Of a DNA stretch of 6,693 bases, positions 1 to 5,706 are shown piece by piece (within the stretch, counting starts at the first letter, position 1; every line of letters starts with the position of its first letter). The stretch is from Paracoccaceae bacterium (GTDB taxonomy: Bacteria; Pseudomonadota; Alphaproteobacteria; Rhodobacterales; Rhodobacteraceae). The position numbers were made by a program, and so were the translations under genes. The notes below the pieces were generated by a model. The model searched no databases. It was not told the DNA's origin and worked only from the letters and a program-made list of their open reading frames with translations. The DNA lies in contig JAOUMG010000110.1 of NCBI GenBank assembly GCA_029881635.1, positions 1 to 6,693 on the forward strand. The letters run 5' to 3'.

Positions 1-442
1 CGCGCAGATGGCAAATATCCGCATCAAGCTGGAGGTCGAAGGCGTGCGCCGGTCAGCCGGATCGTTCTCAATGGAAGACATGGCGGAGTTAGAAGGCTAT
101 CTGGCCAACATGGAGCAAGCCGTCGTCGACGCTGAATCCTATGCGCTGAGTGAACTGGACCGGAAGTTGCATCTGGCCATATTTCGGCGTGCCGATTTGC
201 CAGCTCTGGAACCGATCCTGACACGCTGCATGTTGCATATGCATTTGCAAACCTTTGGAAACCCAAAACCTGAGGGGCGTTCAGTGTCCCCGACTGAGGC
301 GCATAGGCCGATCCTTGACGCCTTGGCTGTGCGGGACCCGGATGGCGCGGCCGAGGCCATTCAATCCCACATCAACACGACCATCAGCCTGTGGTCGCCG
401 CATCTGAAATCAGAAATGGAACAATTCGAGCCTGCTAAATAG
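1..442 (+). CDS. GntR-family regulator, FCD ligand-binding domain (5' end missing)
   Basis: This is the C-terminal effector-binding part of a GntR-family (FadR subgroup) transcriptional regulator. The reading frame is open to the left edge, so the N-terminal winged-helix DNA-binding domain, roughly 80-90 residues in this family, lies outside the window. The ATG at 8 is probably internal. Counting from it, the helical FCD pattern is clear: LDRKLHLAIF carries D51 and H55, EAHRPILDAL carries H99, and IQSHINTT carries H121. An Asp and three His in this spacing are the usual metal-binding set of FCD domains, which bind small acids or amino-acid-like ligands. The gene ends with TAG at 440-442. It lies 158 bp upstream of the gamma-glutamyltransferase gene in the same direction and may control it; that link is inferred from position only. 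The family call is secure; the ligand is unknown. Confidence 0.85.
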   Translation, partial: AQMANIRIKLEVEGVRRSAGSFSMEDMAELEGYLANMEQAVVDAESYALSELDRKLHLAIFRRADLPALEPILTRCMLHMHLQTFGNPKPEGRSVSPTEAHRPILDALAVRDPDGAAEAIQSHINTTISLWSPHLKSEMEQFEPAK

Positions 443-585
443 CGACGCGACGGCTGACCGTTGGCGGCCATTTGCGACCGCACCGCAATTGATGGGGCCA
501 TAGCCCAACAACCGGCGCTTTGTTTACACGACGGCTCAGTCAGAATCTTCGCCAACGGTGTGTTTGCATCCTGAGGGCATAAATT

Positions 586-593
586 GGAAAGAG
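586..593 (+). promoter_or_regulatory. Ribosome binding site of the ggt-like gene
   Basis: GGAAAGAG lies 7 bases before the ATG at 601. This purine-rich stretch supports that start codon. I found no convincing promoter or terminator in the 443-600 gap. Confidence 0.5.
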
Positions 594-600
594 AATAACG

Positions 601-2196
601 ATGCAACTGAGGGCCTCGCACCATTATCCTTCGCGCCGTTCGTCCGTTTTGGCTGACAATATGGTGTCCACCTCTCAGCCGCTGGCGGCCCAGGCCGGGC
701 TGTCGATGCTGGCGCACGGCGGTAACGCGGCAGACGCGGCCATCGCGACAGCGATCACCCTGACCGTGGTTGAGCCGACGGGCAACGGGGTGGGTTCGGA
801 TGCCTTCGCGATCCTATGGGACGGGAAAGAACTGCATGGGCTCAATGCCTCTGGCCGCGCCCCGGCAGCGTGGTCGCTTGGCAAATTCGCGTCTCTGGGC
901 GGGATGCCGGCGCATGGCTGGGACAGCGTGACCGTGCCCGGCGCGGTCTCTGCCTGGGTAGAGATATCAGAGCGGTTCGGCGCGTTGCCCTTCGACACCC
1001 TGTTCGAACCTGCGATCGGCTATGCCGAGCGCGGGTTTCCCGTATCACCCAAGATCGCGCAGCTGTGGCACCGCGGTGGCGAATTGCTACACGACCAGCC
1101 CGGCTTTGCCGAGAGCTTCCTACCAAACGGCGCTGCGCCGCGGGCTGGGGAACGGTTCGTCAATCACCCTCTCGCTCGCAGCCTGCGCCTGATTGCCGAG
1201 ACCAAGGGCAAGGCGTTCTATCAAGGCGAACTGGCCGAAGCCATGATCGCCTTTTCGAAGCTGCACGGCGGATCGATGACCCAAGACGACCTCGCGGGGC
1301 ATCGCGCCAACTGGTGCGGTACGATCTCCAAGGGCTTTGACGGCGCGACATTGCACGAAATTCCGCCCAACGGGCAAGGTATTGCCGCGCTGATGGCGTT
1401 GGGGATGCTGGAGCACTCTGGCATTCGCGAGTTGGATGCAGATGACCCGCGCGCAATGCACCTGCAGATTGAGGCGATGAAGCTGGCCCTTGCCGATACT
1501 GAGGCATATGTGGGCGATGTCGACCACATGACGGCTGTGACACCCGGGGATATGCTTGATGACGCCTATCTTGCAGACCGCGCAAAGGCGATCGACCCGT
1601 CCCGCGCCCAGAATTTCGGTGCGGGCGCTCCCAAACGCGGCGGCACGGTCTATCTGACCGCCGCGGATGCGTCAGGTATGATGGTGTCGTATATCCAGTC
1701 AAATTATGCGGGTTTTGGCTCCGGCATTGCGGTTCCCGGCACCGGTATTCACCTTCAGAACCGGGGCTGGGGGTTCTCGCTTGACCCGAACAGCCCGAAT
1801 GTCGTCGGCCCCGGAAAACGTCCGTTCCAGACGATCATTCCAGGTTTTCTGATGGGAAAAAGCGAACCGATCATGAGCTTTGGCGTCATGGGCGGCCCAA
1901 TGCAGGCACAGGGGCACCTGCAGATGGTCCTGCGCACACAGTTATGGGGCCAGGATCCGCAGATGGCTGCCGATGCCCCGCGCTGGCGCGTGACTGAAGG
2001 GCTGGAGGTGGCCTGCGAAACCACCCTGCCTGCGGATACCCTTGAGACGTTGGCGAGGCTGGGCCATCAACTTGCCCTGGAAGAGCCCGACACCGCATTT
2101 GGATTTGGCGGCGCCCAACTGATCCACCGTCTGCCAGATGGCGGCTATGCTGGCGGCTCTGATCCACGAAAAGATGGAGCTGCTATAGGCTTTTGA
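601..2196 (+). CDS. Gamma-glutamyltransferase family protein (cytoplasmic type)
   Basis: The 531-residue protein belongs to the gamma-glutamyltransferase (N-terminal nucleophile hydrolase) family. These enzymes are made as a precursor that cleaves itself before a Thr; the new N-terminal Thr then transfers or hydrolyses gamma-glutamyl groups, as in glutathione. The N-terminal motif GGNAADAAIATAITLTVVEP (about 40-59) is typical. The predicted processing site is in KRGGTVYL, with T349 (codon 1645-1647) as nucleophile, giving a large subunit of 1-348 and a small one of 349-531. The following QSNYAGFGSG and PGKRPFQTIIPGF blocks and the GVMGGPMQAQGH block (G431-G432, expected oxyanion glycines) are all present, so it looks active. 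There is no signal peptide, unlike periplasmic E. coli Ggt, so a cytoplasmic YwrD-like member is likely. The true substrate could be another gamma-glutamyl or acylated compound. It may be regulated by the FCD protein upstream. The stop codon abuts an IS end. Confidence 0.9.
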   Translation: MQLRASHHYPSRRSSVLADNMVSTSQPLAAQAGLSMLAHGGNAADAAIATAITLTVVEPTGNGVGSDAFAILWDGKELHGLNASGRAPAAWSLGKFASLGGMPAHGWDSVTVPGAVSAWVEISERFGALPFDTLFEPAIGYAERGFPVSPKIAQLWHRGGELLHDQPGFAESFLPNGAAPRAGERFVNHPLARSLRLIAETKGKAFYQGELAEAMIAFSKLHGGSMTQDDLAGHRANWCGTISKGFDGATLHEIPPNGQGIAALMALGMLEHSGIRELDADDPRAMHLQIEAMKLALADTEAYVGDVDHMTAVTPGDMLDDAYLADRAKAIDPSRAQNFGAGAPKRGGTVYLTAADASGMMVSYIQSNYAGFGSGIAVPGTGIHLQNRGWGFSLDPNSPNVVGPGKRPFQTIIPGFLMGKSEPIMSFGVMGGPMQAQGHLQMVLRTQLWGQDPQMAADAPRWRVTEGLEVACETTLPADTLETLARLGHQLALEEPDTAFGFGGAQLIHRLPDGGYAGGSDPRKDGAAIGF

Positions 2197-2645
2197 GGTG
2201 GTGTCAGACCGATGAGAACTCGTCTCTACAGGGACAGCGAGTCTGTCCCTTACGCCGGGCCGAAGGCGCGCCACTCAGCAAGCGCGGCGGGGCGGTTGGC
2301 CTTGAAATTGTCGCGCGAGCAAAGGTGGCGCTCCTGGTTGAAATGGTTTGAGACGGAAACATGAACGGCGGTGAGTTTCTGCAAACTTCGCATGCTGCGG
2401 AACCGCTGCATGGCTCGTTCTCGCCGCCGAAACGGCAGGTGCGAACTCTCAGCCCGATTGTTGAACCAGCGCCCCGCTTCCTGTTTGTCTGCGTTGCCAA
2501 TGACCTTCATCGCAGCGCCATAAGATCGAAGTTTGTCGGTTACCAGGATATGAGGGCGGCCGTAGCGCTTCATTGATTTCCTGAGGAATTTCAATGCTGC
2601 CTTGTGATCCCGTCGCTTTGTGACGAAGCTTTCCAGCACTTCAAG
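2197..2645 (-). mobile_element. Truncated IS6-type insertion sequence (one end kept)
   Basis: This is a remnant of an IS6-family-like element. The left terminus is placed at 2197 because its first 60 bases (2197-2256) match 4847-4906 at 51 of 60 positions without gaps, starting with GGTG(G/C)TGTCAGACCGATG. Inside it, on the minus strand, is the 3' part of the transposase gene, whose stop codon lies 53 bases from the terminus. The transposase frame ends abruptly at a stop codon (2646-2648), so the right boundary is near 2645. The other end and the 5' half of the transposase are gone. I saw no inverted copy of the terminus nearby and no target-site duplication. The element cannot transpose by itself. 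Confidence 0.75.
2250..2645 (-). pseudogene. IS6-type DDE transposase, C-terminal fragment
   Basis: About 130 residues of a DDE-type transposase of the IS6 kind remain. Numbering from the GTG at 2639, the VTDKLRSYGAA block carries the second catalytic Asp (D35) and NNRAESSHLPFRRRER carries the expected Glu (E64). They are followed by the conserved QRFRSM and NHFNQERHL segments and a C-terminal AEWR motif. Missing are the N-terminal helix-turn-helix region and the first catalytic Asp, so this is non-functional. Upstream of the GTG the frame adds only two codons (Leu, Glu) before a TAA; the GTG is therefore a computed start, not a real one. The usual family residue after NNRAE is Asn, here Ser, which fits relaxed selection but proves nothing. 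Confidence 0.85.
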
Positions 2646-2698
2646 TTAGTAGACCAAGTTCCTCTGTTGGTGTCAGAATCTTTTTCTTACCGCAGCAT

Positions 2699-4318
2699 TC
2701 ACAACTTGATCCCAGCCAGTTCAAAGCCACGTCGCCATTTTTCGCGGTCATCCTCCTTGTGACAGGTGAAACATTGCGCTCGGGCATAGCTTTCCAGGCT
2801 GAAATGTTCGGGCTTCACCCGTTCCAATTCGGCCAGGCAGGCTTTGGCCTCATCTAACCGTCCCAACTGAGCCAAAGAAGCTGCCAGCACCGGAACGAAA
2901 CTTGGTGGCGCCTCCGCCCATCCCTTGAAACTATCAAGCGCCCCGGCGTAGTCACCGCTCATATAGAGTGTATCTGCGTAACAGGCGGAAATCATATAGC
3001 CGCCGAGCGGGTTGAGCGCCTCCGCTTTCTCAAGCAAGACAAGCGCCTCTTCTGTTCGACCTGCAAAGGCCAGATTCCACGCGTGGAACAACATGATCTC
3101 GCAATCATGCGGGTTGAGATTGCTGGCAATCTCCGCATGTTTCAGGCCACGTTCCCTGAACCCGAGCGGAGAGAAGGCAAACGCCATGGCGACATAGGCA
3201 TGAATGATCGGGTCGGTATCATCCATGGCCAGCGCAGACTCGGCATGAAATTGGCATTTTCGCGCGATCTCATCCAAGGACAGGCCCATCGATCCGCTGT
3301 AGAACTGATAGGCGTTTTGCAACGAGAAATAGGCATGGGCCACCGCCGAAGCTGTATCGGTCTTGACCGATTTGCCTGCCAATTGATAGGCTTCGCTGTC
3401 ATTGCCGTGCCACCACGTCGACCGCGATCGCAAAAGCAAGTCGTATGCACTCAGGTTCTTGTATGGCCTGTTCCGTGCCAGAGCCGTTTCTCGACTGTCG
3501 AGACTGAGGCTCAGCTTTGCCACGACGGAGGCCGCGATTTCGTCTTGGACCGCAAACACGTCTTCCATCATGCGATCATATCTTTCGGCCCAAATGCGCT
3601 TGCCGCTGGTCGCTTCGACCAGTTGCGCCGTGACCCGCAGCCGCTCACCCTCTCTGCGCACGCTTCCCTCTACTACGTAGCCTACACCCAGTTGTCGGCC
3701 TGGGTCCTTGGTTTCGGAATCCATATCCGCGAACGCGAATGACGAACTGCGACCGATGACCCAAAGCGACTGGAACCGCGCGAGTTCAGTAATAATGTCT
3801 TCCGTGATGCCATCGGCAAAATACTGTTGTTCGGGATCCTCGGAGAGATTGGCAAACGGCAGAACGGCTACAACGGGCCTGTCTTGCACTGCACCTGCGC
3901 TATGCAGTGTCGGTTGAGCATCGTCGTCTTCGCTGCGCAGTCGCGTGTCTCGCAGCCATTCGTCGAACGCTGGGTCATTTACCTGCAGACCTGACAAAAA
4001 TTCTCCTTCTTCTGCCGAACCCAATGCGATCGTGCCGGGCGCCAGGCCCACCCAATCCGCATCAATCTGCAATATTGCAGCACCGCGTTCGCCCAGTTCC
4101 TTTCTCAAGCCATGCAGCACTTGCCGTAACGAGGCCCGCGCCTGCGCCTCAGCCCGATCTGACCAAAGCAGGGTCATGATCTCCACGCGGCTTCGTCGCA
4201 TGCCCGGCGATTGCGACAGATATGCCAATAACGCCTTGGCCCTGGCCGAAGTCAGAGGGACATCAACCCCACCCGGACCGGTCAGGGAAAACGTGCCGAA
4301 GAGGTTCATTCGGTACAT
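2699..4318 (-). CDS. SARP/OmpR-type winged-helix regulator with TolB-like and TPR domains
   Basis: The protein has 539 residues. Residues 1-95 look like a SARP/AfsR-type winged-helix DNA-binding domain (MNLFGTFSLTGPGG, then LTSARAKALLAYLS, LLWSDRAEAQARASLRQVL and LRKELG). A short linker follows, with LRDTRLR at 122-128. Residues 147-270 match the TolB-like domain that follows such DNA-binding domains in many proteobacteria (RPVVAVLPFANLSEDPEQQY, FADGITEDIITELARF, GYVVEGSVRREGERLRVTAQL). KNLSAYDLLLRSR (288-300) leads into TPR-like helical repeats to the C-terminus. No membrane segment is evident, so a soluble transcription factor is likely. The ATG at 4318 is preferred over the one at 4309 because AAGGCG (4324-4329) precedes it at a workable distance. 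The gene is convergent with the ggt-like gene and divergent from a small ORF. Its signal is unknown. An adenylate/guanylate cyclase is unlikely, since no cyclase domain is present. Confidence 0.85.
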   Translation of the reverse strand: MYRMNLFGTFSLTGPGGVDVPLTSARAKALLAYLSQSPGMRRSRVEIMTLLWSDRAEAQARASLRQVLHGLRKELGERGAAILQIDADWVGLAPGTIALGSAEEGEFLSGLQVNDPAFDEWLRDTRLRSEDDDAQPTLHSAGAVQDRPVVAVLPFANLSEDPEQQYFADGITEDIITELARFQSLWVIGRSSSFAFADMDSETKDPGRQLGVGYVVEGSVRREGERLRVTAQLVEATSGKRIWAERYDRMMEDVFAVQDEIAASVVAKLSLSLDSRETALARNRPYKNLSAYDLLLRSRSTWWHGNDSEAYQLAGKSVKTDTASAVAHAYFSLQNAYQFYSGSMGLSLDEIARKCQFHAESALAMDDTDPIIHAYVAMAFAFSPLGFRERGLKHAEIASNLNPHDCEIMLFHAWNLAFAGRTEEALVLLEKAEALNPLGGYMISACYADTLYMSGDYAGALDSFKGWAEAPPSFVPVLAASLAQLGRLDEAKACLAELERVKPEHFSLESYARAQCFTCHKEDDREKWRRGFELAGIKL

Positions 4319-4356
4319 GACAGCGCCTTGTTGGACGAAATAACGCCTCTGAGAAG

Positions 4357-4385
4357 ATTATTAACGGCAAAATGACGTGTCGCAA
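4357..4385 (-). promoter_or_regulatory. Candidate sigma70-like promoter of the TolB/TPR regulator
   Basis: On the minus strand, TTGCGA (4380-4385) and AATAAT (4357-4362) are separated by exactly 17 bases. They match the TTGACA and TATAAT consensus at 4 and 5 of 6 positions. Transcription would start near 4350 and give a leader of about 30 bases before the ATG at 4318. This was read by eye, without scoring. Confidence 0.45.
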
Positions 4386-4411
4386 GCCGTGAGTGACCCA
4401 GCTTTGACGTG
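4373..4411. promoter_or_regulatory. Direct TGACGTG repeats, candidate regulator operator
   Basis: TGACGTG occurs on the plus strand at 4373-4379 and 4405-4411, with a partial copy TGACCCA at 4394-4400. The starts are 21 and 11 bases apart, about two helical turns and one. SARP-type regulators are known to bind heptamer direct repeats on one face of the helix. The first copy lies in the spacer of the candidate regulator promoter, so autoregulation or control of the divergent small ORF is possible. The motifs are short and chance is not excluded. Confidence 0.25.
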
Positions 4412-4498
4412 CCCAGTAACGATCGGGGGACGGGCGTTGGCTAGGGTTGTTTCCATAGCGCCAAGACCGCGCGATTTGGAAACTACGGGAGCAAGACG

Positions 4499-4816
4499 AT
4501 GCACAACCTTTATCGCGATCTTTACAGCACACTCACATTCGGTAGCTCGCACAAGACGGCGGCGTGCCGTGCGCGCGACGAACACTTGCGCCCGCAGACC
4601 GATGAAACGGATTTTCTGGGTGAGAAAGACATCTGTGTCGGAAAGCCTAGTAGCAGGACAAAAGTATGGGTGGGGCGACTGGTTCTGGTCCCCCTCGCTC
4701 TTGCATCCGGCACGGTCGCGATCTCTTCCTGCATCGGGGAAGCTGCGGCGAAACTCTATGTCGAACCTTTCGTTCCTAAAGAGAACGGCCGAAAAGATGC
4801 CGGCGGTCGCTATTGA
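4499..4816 (+). CDS. Small hypothetical protein with one membrane segment
   Basis: This 105-residue ORF has no family that I recognise. The N-terminal 55 residues are polar and charged (RARDEHLRPQTDETDF). Residues about 57-79 (WVGRLVLVPLALASGTVAIS, ending near SSCIG) form a single hydrophobic stretch that could span the membrane, followed by a short polar tail ending in GGRY. The cytoplasmic/periplasmic orientation is uncertain. GGGAG at 4487-4491 lies 7 bases before the ATG, which supports the start. The ORF diverges from the TolB/TPR regulator with a 180-bp shared gap, a common arrangement for a regulator and its target. No clear plus-strand promoter was found. A longer overlapping plus-strand frame (4377-4931) runs into the IS end and has an arginine-rich composition typical of a wrong frame, so this one is preferred. 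It may still be spurious. Confidence 0.5.
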   Translation: MHNLYRDLYSTLTFGSSHKTAACRARDEHLRPQTDETDFLGEKDICVGKPSSRTKVWVGRLVLVPLALASGTVAISSCIGEAAAKLYVEPFVPKENGRKDAGGRY

Positions 4817-4846
4817 CCGAGATGTGTCGCCATCACTGCTGGGCAG

Positions 4847-4906
4847 GGTGCTGTCAGACCGATGGGAACTCGTCTCTGCAAGAACGGCGAGGCTGTCGCT
4901 TATGCC
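4847..4906 (-). mobile_element. Isolated IS end, second copy
   Basis: These 60 bases match the terminus at 2197-2256 at 51 of 60 positions, in the same orientation and without gaps. They include the block GTCAGACCGATG followed by (A/G)GAACTCGTCTCT. No transposase sequence like that of the first copy follows: the frame aligned with the transposase stop codon closes within about 12 codons upstream. This is therefore an end of a related but different element or a heavily deleted remnant. The strand is assigned by analogy with the first copy. Confidence 0.65.
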
Positions 4907-4935
4907 ACGCGTTGATCGTGACGCGGCTTGACCGA

Positions 4936-5001
4936 TTAGGCGGCGCTGTCCTTGTCAGAGAGGAACCCACGCAGATGCTTCACGGCGGTGTTGAGGTTCA
5001 T
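4936..5001 (-). other. Short minus-strand frame, possible remnant C-terminus
   Basis: Between the IS end and the integrase fragment, a minus-strand frame encodes 21 residues (starting MNLNTAVKHLRGF, ending DKDSAA) and ends with TAA at 4936-4938. The frame stays open upstream to a stop at 5038-5040. It looks helical and protein-like, so it may be the tail of a gene lost in the IS-linked rearrangement. I do not recognise it. The rest of 4907-5015 shows nothing else to me. Confidence 0.2.
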
Positions 5002-5015
5002 GACAGTCGTGACGG

Positions 5016-5498
5016 CTAACGGCTTGTATCCCCTACGTTATTCGGCTGGCGTTCAGTCACATATTGATTGAGGGCAGCTTCAAGTGGAAAACCTTTCCCT
5101 GCAGCTACCTGAGAGAACCTCTTGAGCTGGCTTTGGGGACGCCCGCGAGCTTCTGCAGCCTCAAGCTTGTCGGCCAGCACGAACTCAATGCCGTCTGCTA
5201 TGTGTCTATCAGAATTGCCGCTGCGAGCTGACGCGATGTGTTCACGCCACTCAATCGCTGATGGCAAGCCGAATTCCACATCCTCCGACAGGCCTTCAGT
5301 TAGCTTGCGAACTTCGCCCAGCGCAATGTCACAGAGGATGCGAGCCTCAGGGAGTCTACGGGTCTTAAGCCCCTTCTTGATCTCTTTCCCGAAAGGTTTC
5401 CCGTCCCACGGGTTGGTAACGCCCACTAAGTCTGGCGGCGTCACCATCCTGAACACCCAACTTTTTCCGGGTCCGCGTGGTTGAACGAGGTAACGCAT
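5016..5498 (-). pseudogene. Tyrosine integrase, N-terminal fragment lacking the catalytic domain
   Basis: The 160-residue product begins MRYLVQPRGPGKSWVFRM, followed by PPDLVG, then KEIKKGLKTRRLPEARILCD. This is the N-terminal pattern of phage- and island-type tyrosine integrases with a DUF6538-like domain (residues about 1-65). A helical linker follows, and FPLEAALNQYVTERQ (137-151) resembles the start of the core-binding domain. It then stops at TAG (5016-5018). Such integrases are usually near 400 residues, so the rest of the core-binding domain and all catalytic Arg/His/Tyr residues are absent. The start at 5498 is chosen over an ATG at 5555 because AAGGAGG sits 5 bases upstream of it and the domain begins there. 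The break lies close to an IS end at 4847-4906, so an IS-linked deletion is the likely cause. A small free-standing DNA-binding protein remains possible but unlikely. Confidence 0.75.
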
Positions 5499-5503
5499 GT
5501 CGT

Positions 5504-5510
5504 CCTCCTT
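5504..5510 (-). promoter_or_regulatory. Strong ribosome binding site of the integrase fragment
   Basis: On the minus strand, AAGGAGG is followed by ACGAC and the ATG at 5498. This near-ideal Shine-Dalgarno site fixes the start codon and suggests that the truncated gene may still be translated. Confidence 0.7.
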
Positions 5511-5522
5511 GGCCTTTTTGTG

Positions 5523-5550
5523 GTCCATTATGGACAACAGTCTGTTGGAC
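5523..5550. repeat. Two overlapping palindromes in the integrase leader
   Basis: GTCCATTATGGAC (5523-5535) and CAACAGTCTGTTG (5535-5547) are both perfect palindromes around one central base and share base 5535. The pentamer TGGAC occurs at 5531-5535 and 5546-5550, with its inverse GTCCA at 5523-5527. They lie 25-52 bases upstream of the integrase fragment's start codon. They could be an operator or recombinase/excisionase sites; the role is inferred. Confidence 0.45.
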
Positions 5551-5589
5551 ATCACTTCTAATAACCTTTTATTATCATGTACTTATGGT

Positions 5590-5622
5590 GATTGGCGGAG
5601 AGAGAGGGACGCTACGCCAATC
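5590..5622. repeat. Perfect 8-bp inverted repeat, 17-base spacer
   Basis: GATTGGCG (5590-5597) is matched by its reverse complement CGCCAATC (5615-5622), around a purine-rich spacer (GAGAGAGAGGGA). There is no T-tract after it, so it is not a clear terminator. It lies between the two divergent integrase genes and may be a protein-binding site or hairpin. Confidence 0.4.
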
Positions 5623-5670
5623 TCCACATACCCTCTTGAAGCTGCTGTATTTAATAAGTTATATTGACCT

Positions 5671-5706
5671 ATTGAGGGTCTAATTGAGGGTCTAGACGGG
5701 GGTCTT
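5671..5706. repeat. 12-bp tandem repeat directly before the second integrase
   Basis: ATTGAGGGTCTA occurs twice in tandem (5671-5682, 5683-5694). A degraded third unit, GACGGGGGTCTT (5695-5706), ends at the base before the integrase ATG. The 12-base period keeps the repeat in phase with the integrase frame, which is open back to a TGA at 5665-5667. The GAGGGT and GGGGGT cores resemble ribosome binding sites, so the repeat may affect translation. It could also be an arm-type integrase binding site. Confidence 0.6.

Noticed and set aside
443..600. Possible terminator or FCD operator in the gap before the ggt-like gene
   Set aside because: Only weak, imperfect inverted sequences are present (around TGGGGCCATAGCCCA), without a T-tract. 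Nothing stands out enough to call.
816..1340. Plus-strand overlapping frame inside the ggt-like gene
   Set aside because: It is arginine-rich and out of frame with a strongly conserved enzyme, with no ribosome binding site of note.
1160..1702. Long antisense open frame inside the ggt-like gene (about 180 codons)
   Set aside because: It is arginine/serine/proline-rich and lies opposite a well-conserved coding region. Such frames are common shadows in high-GC genes and there is no independent support.
3083..3742. 219-codon plus-strand frame opposite the TolB/TPR regulator
   Set aside because: It is antisense to clear TolB-like and TPR coding sequence and has no recognisable domain.
4377..4931. 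Alternative 184-codon plus-strand frame over the small ORF
   Set aside because: It has a low-complexity, arginine-rich composition, no ribosome binding site, and runs into the IS end. The 4499-4816 frame has a better start and a coherent membrane segment.
4813..5019. 68-codon plus-strand frame across the second IS end
   Set aside because: It spans the IS terminus and unrelated flanking DNA, with no ribosome binding site or recognisable motif.
5499..5555. Upstream ATG (5555) as start of the integrase fragment
   Set aside because: It would make the palindromes coding and adds a non-conserved N-terminus. The AAGGAGG site before 5498 fixes the start downstream.
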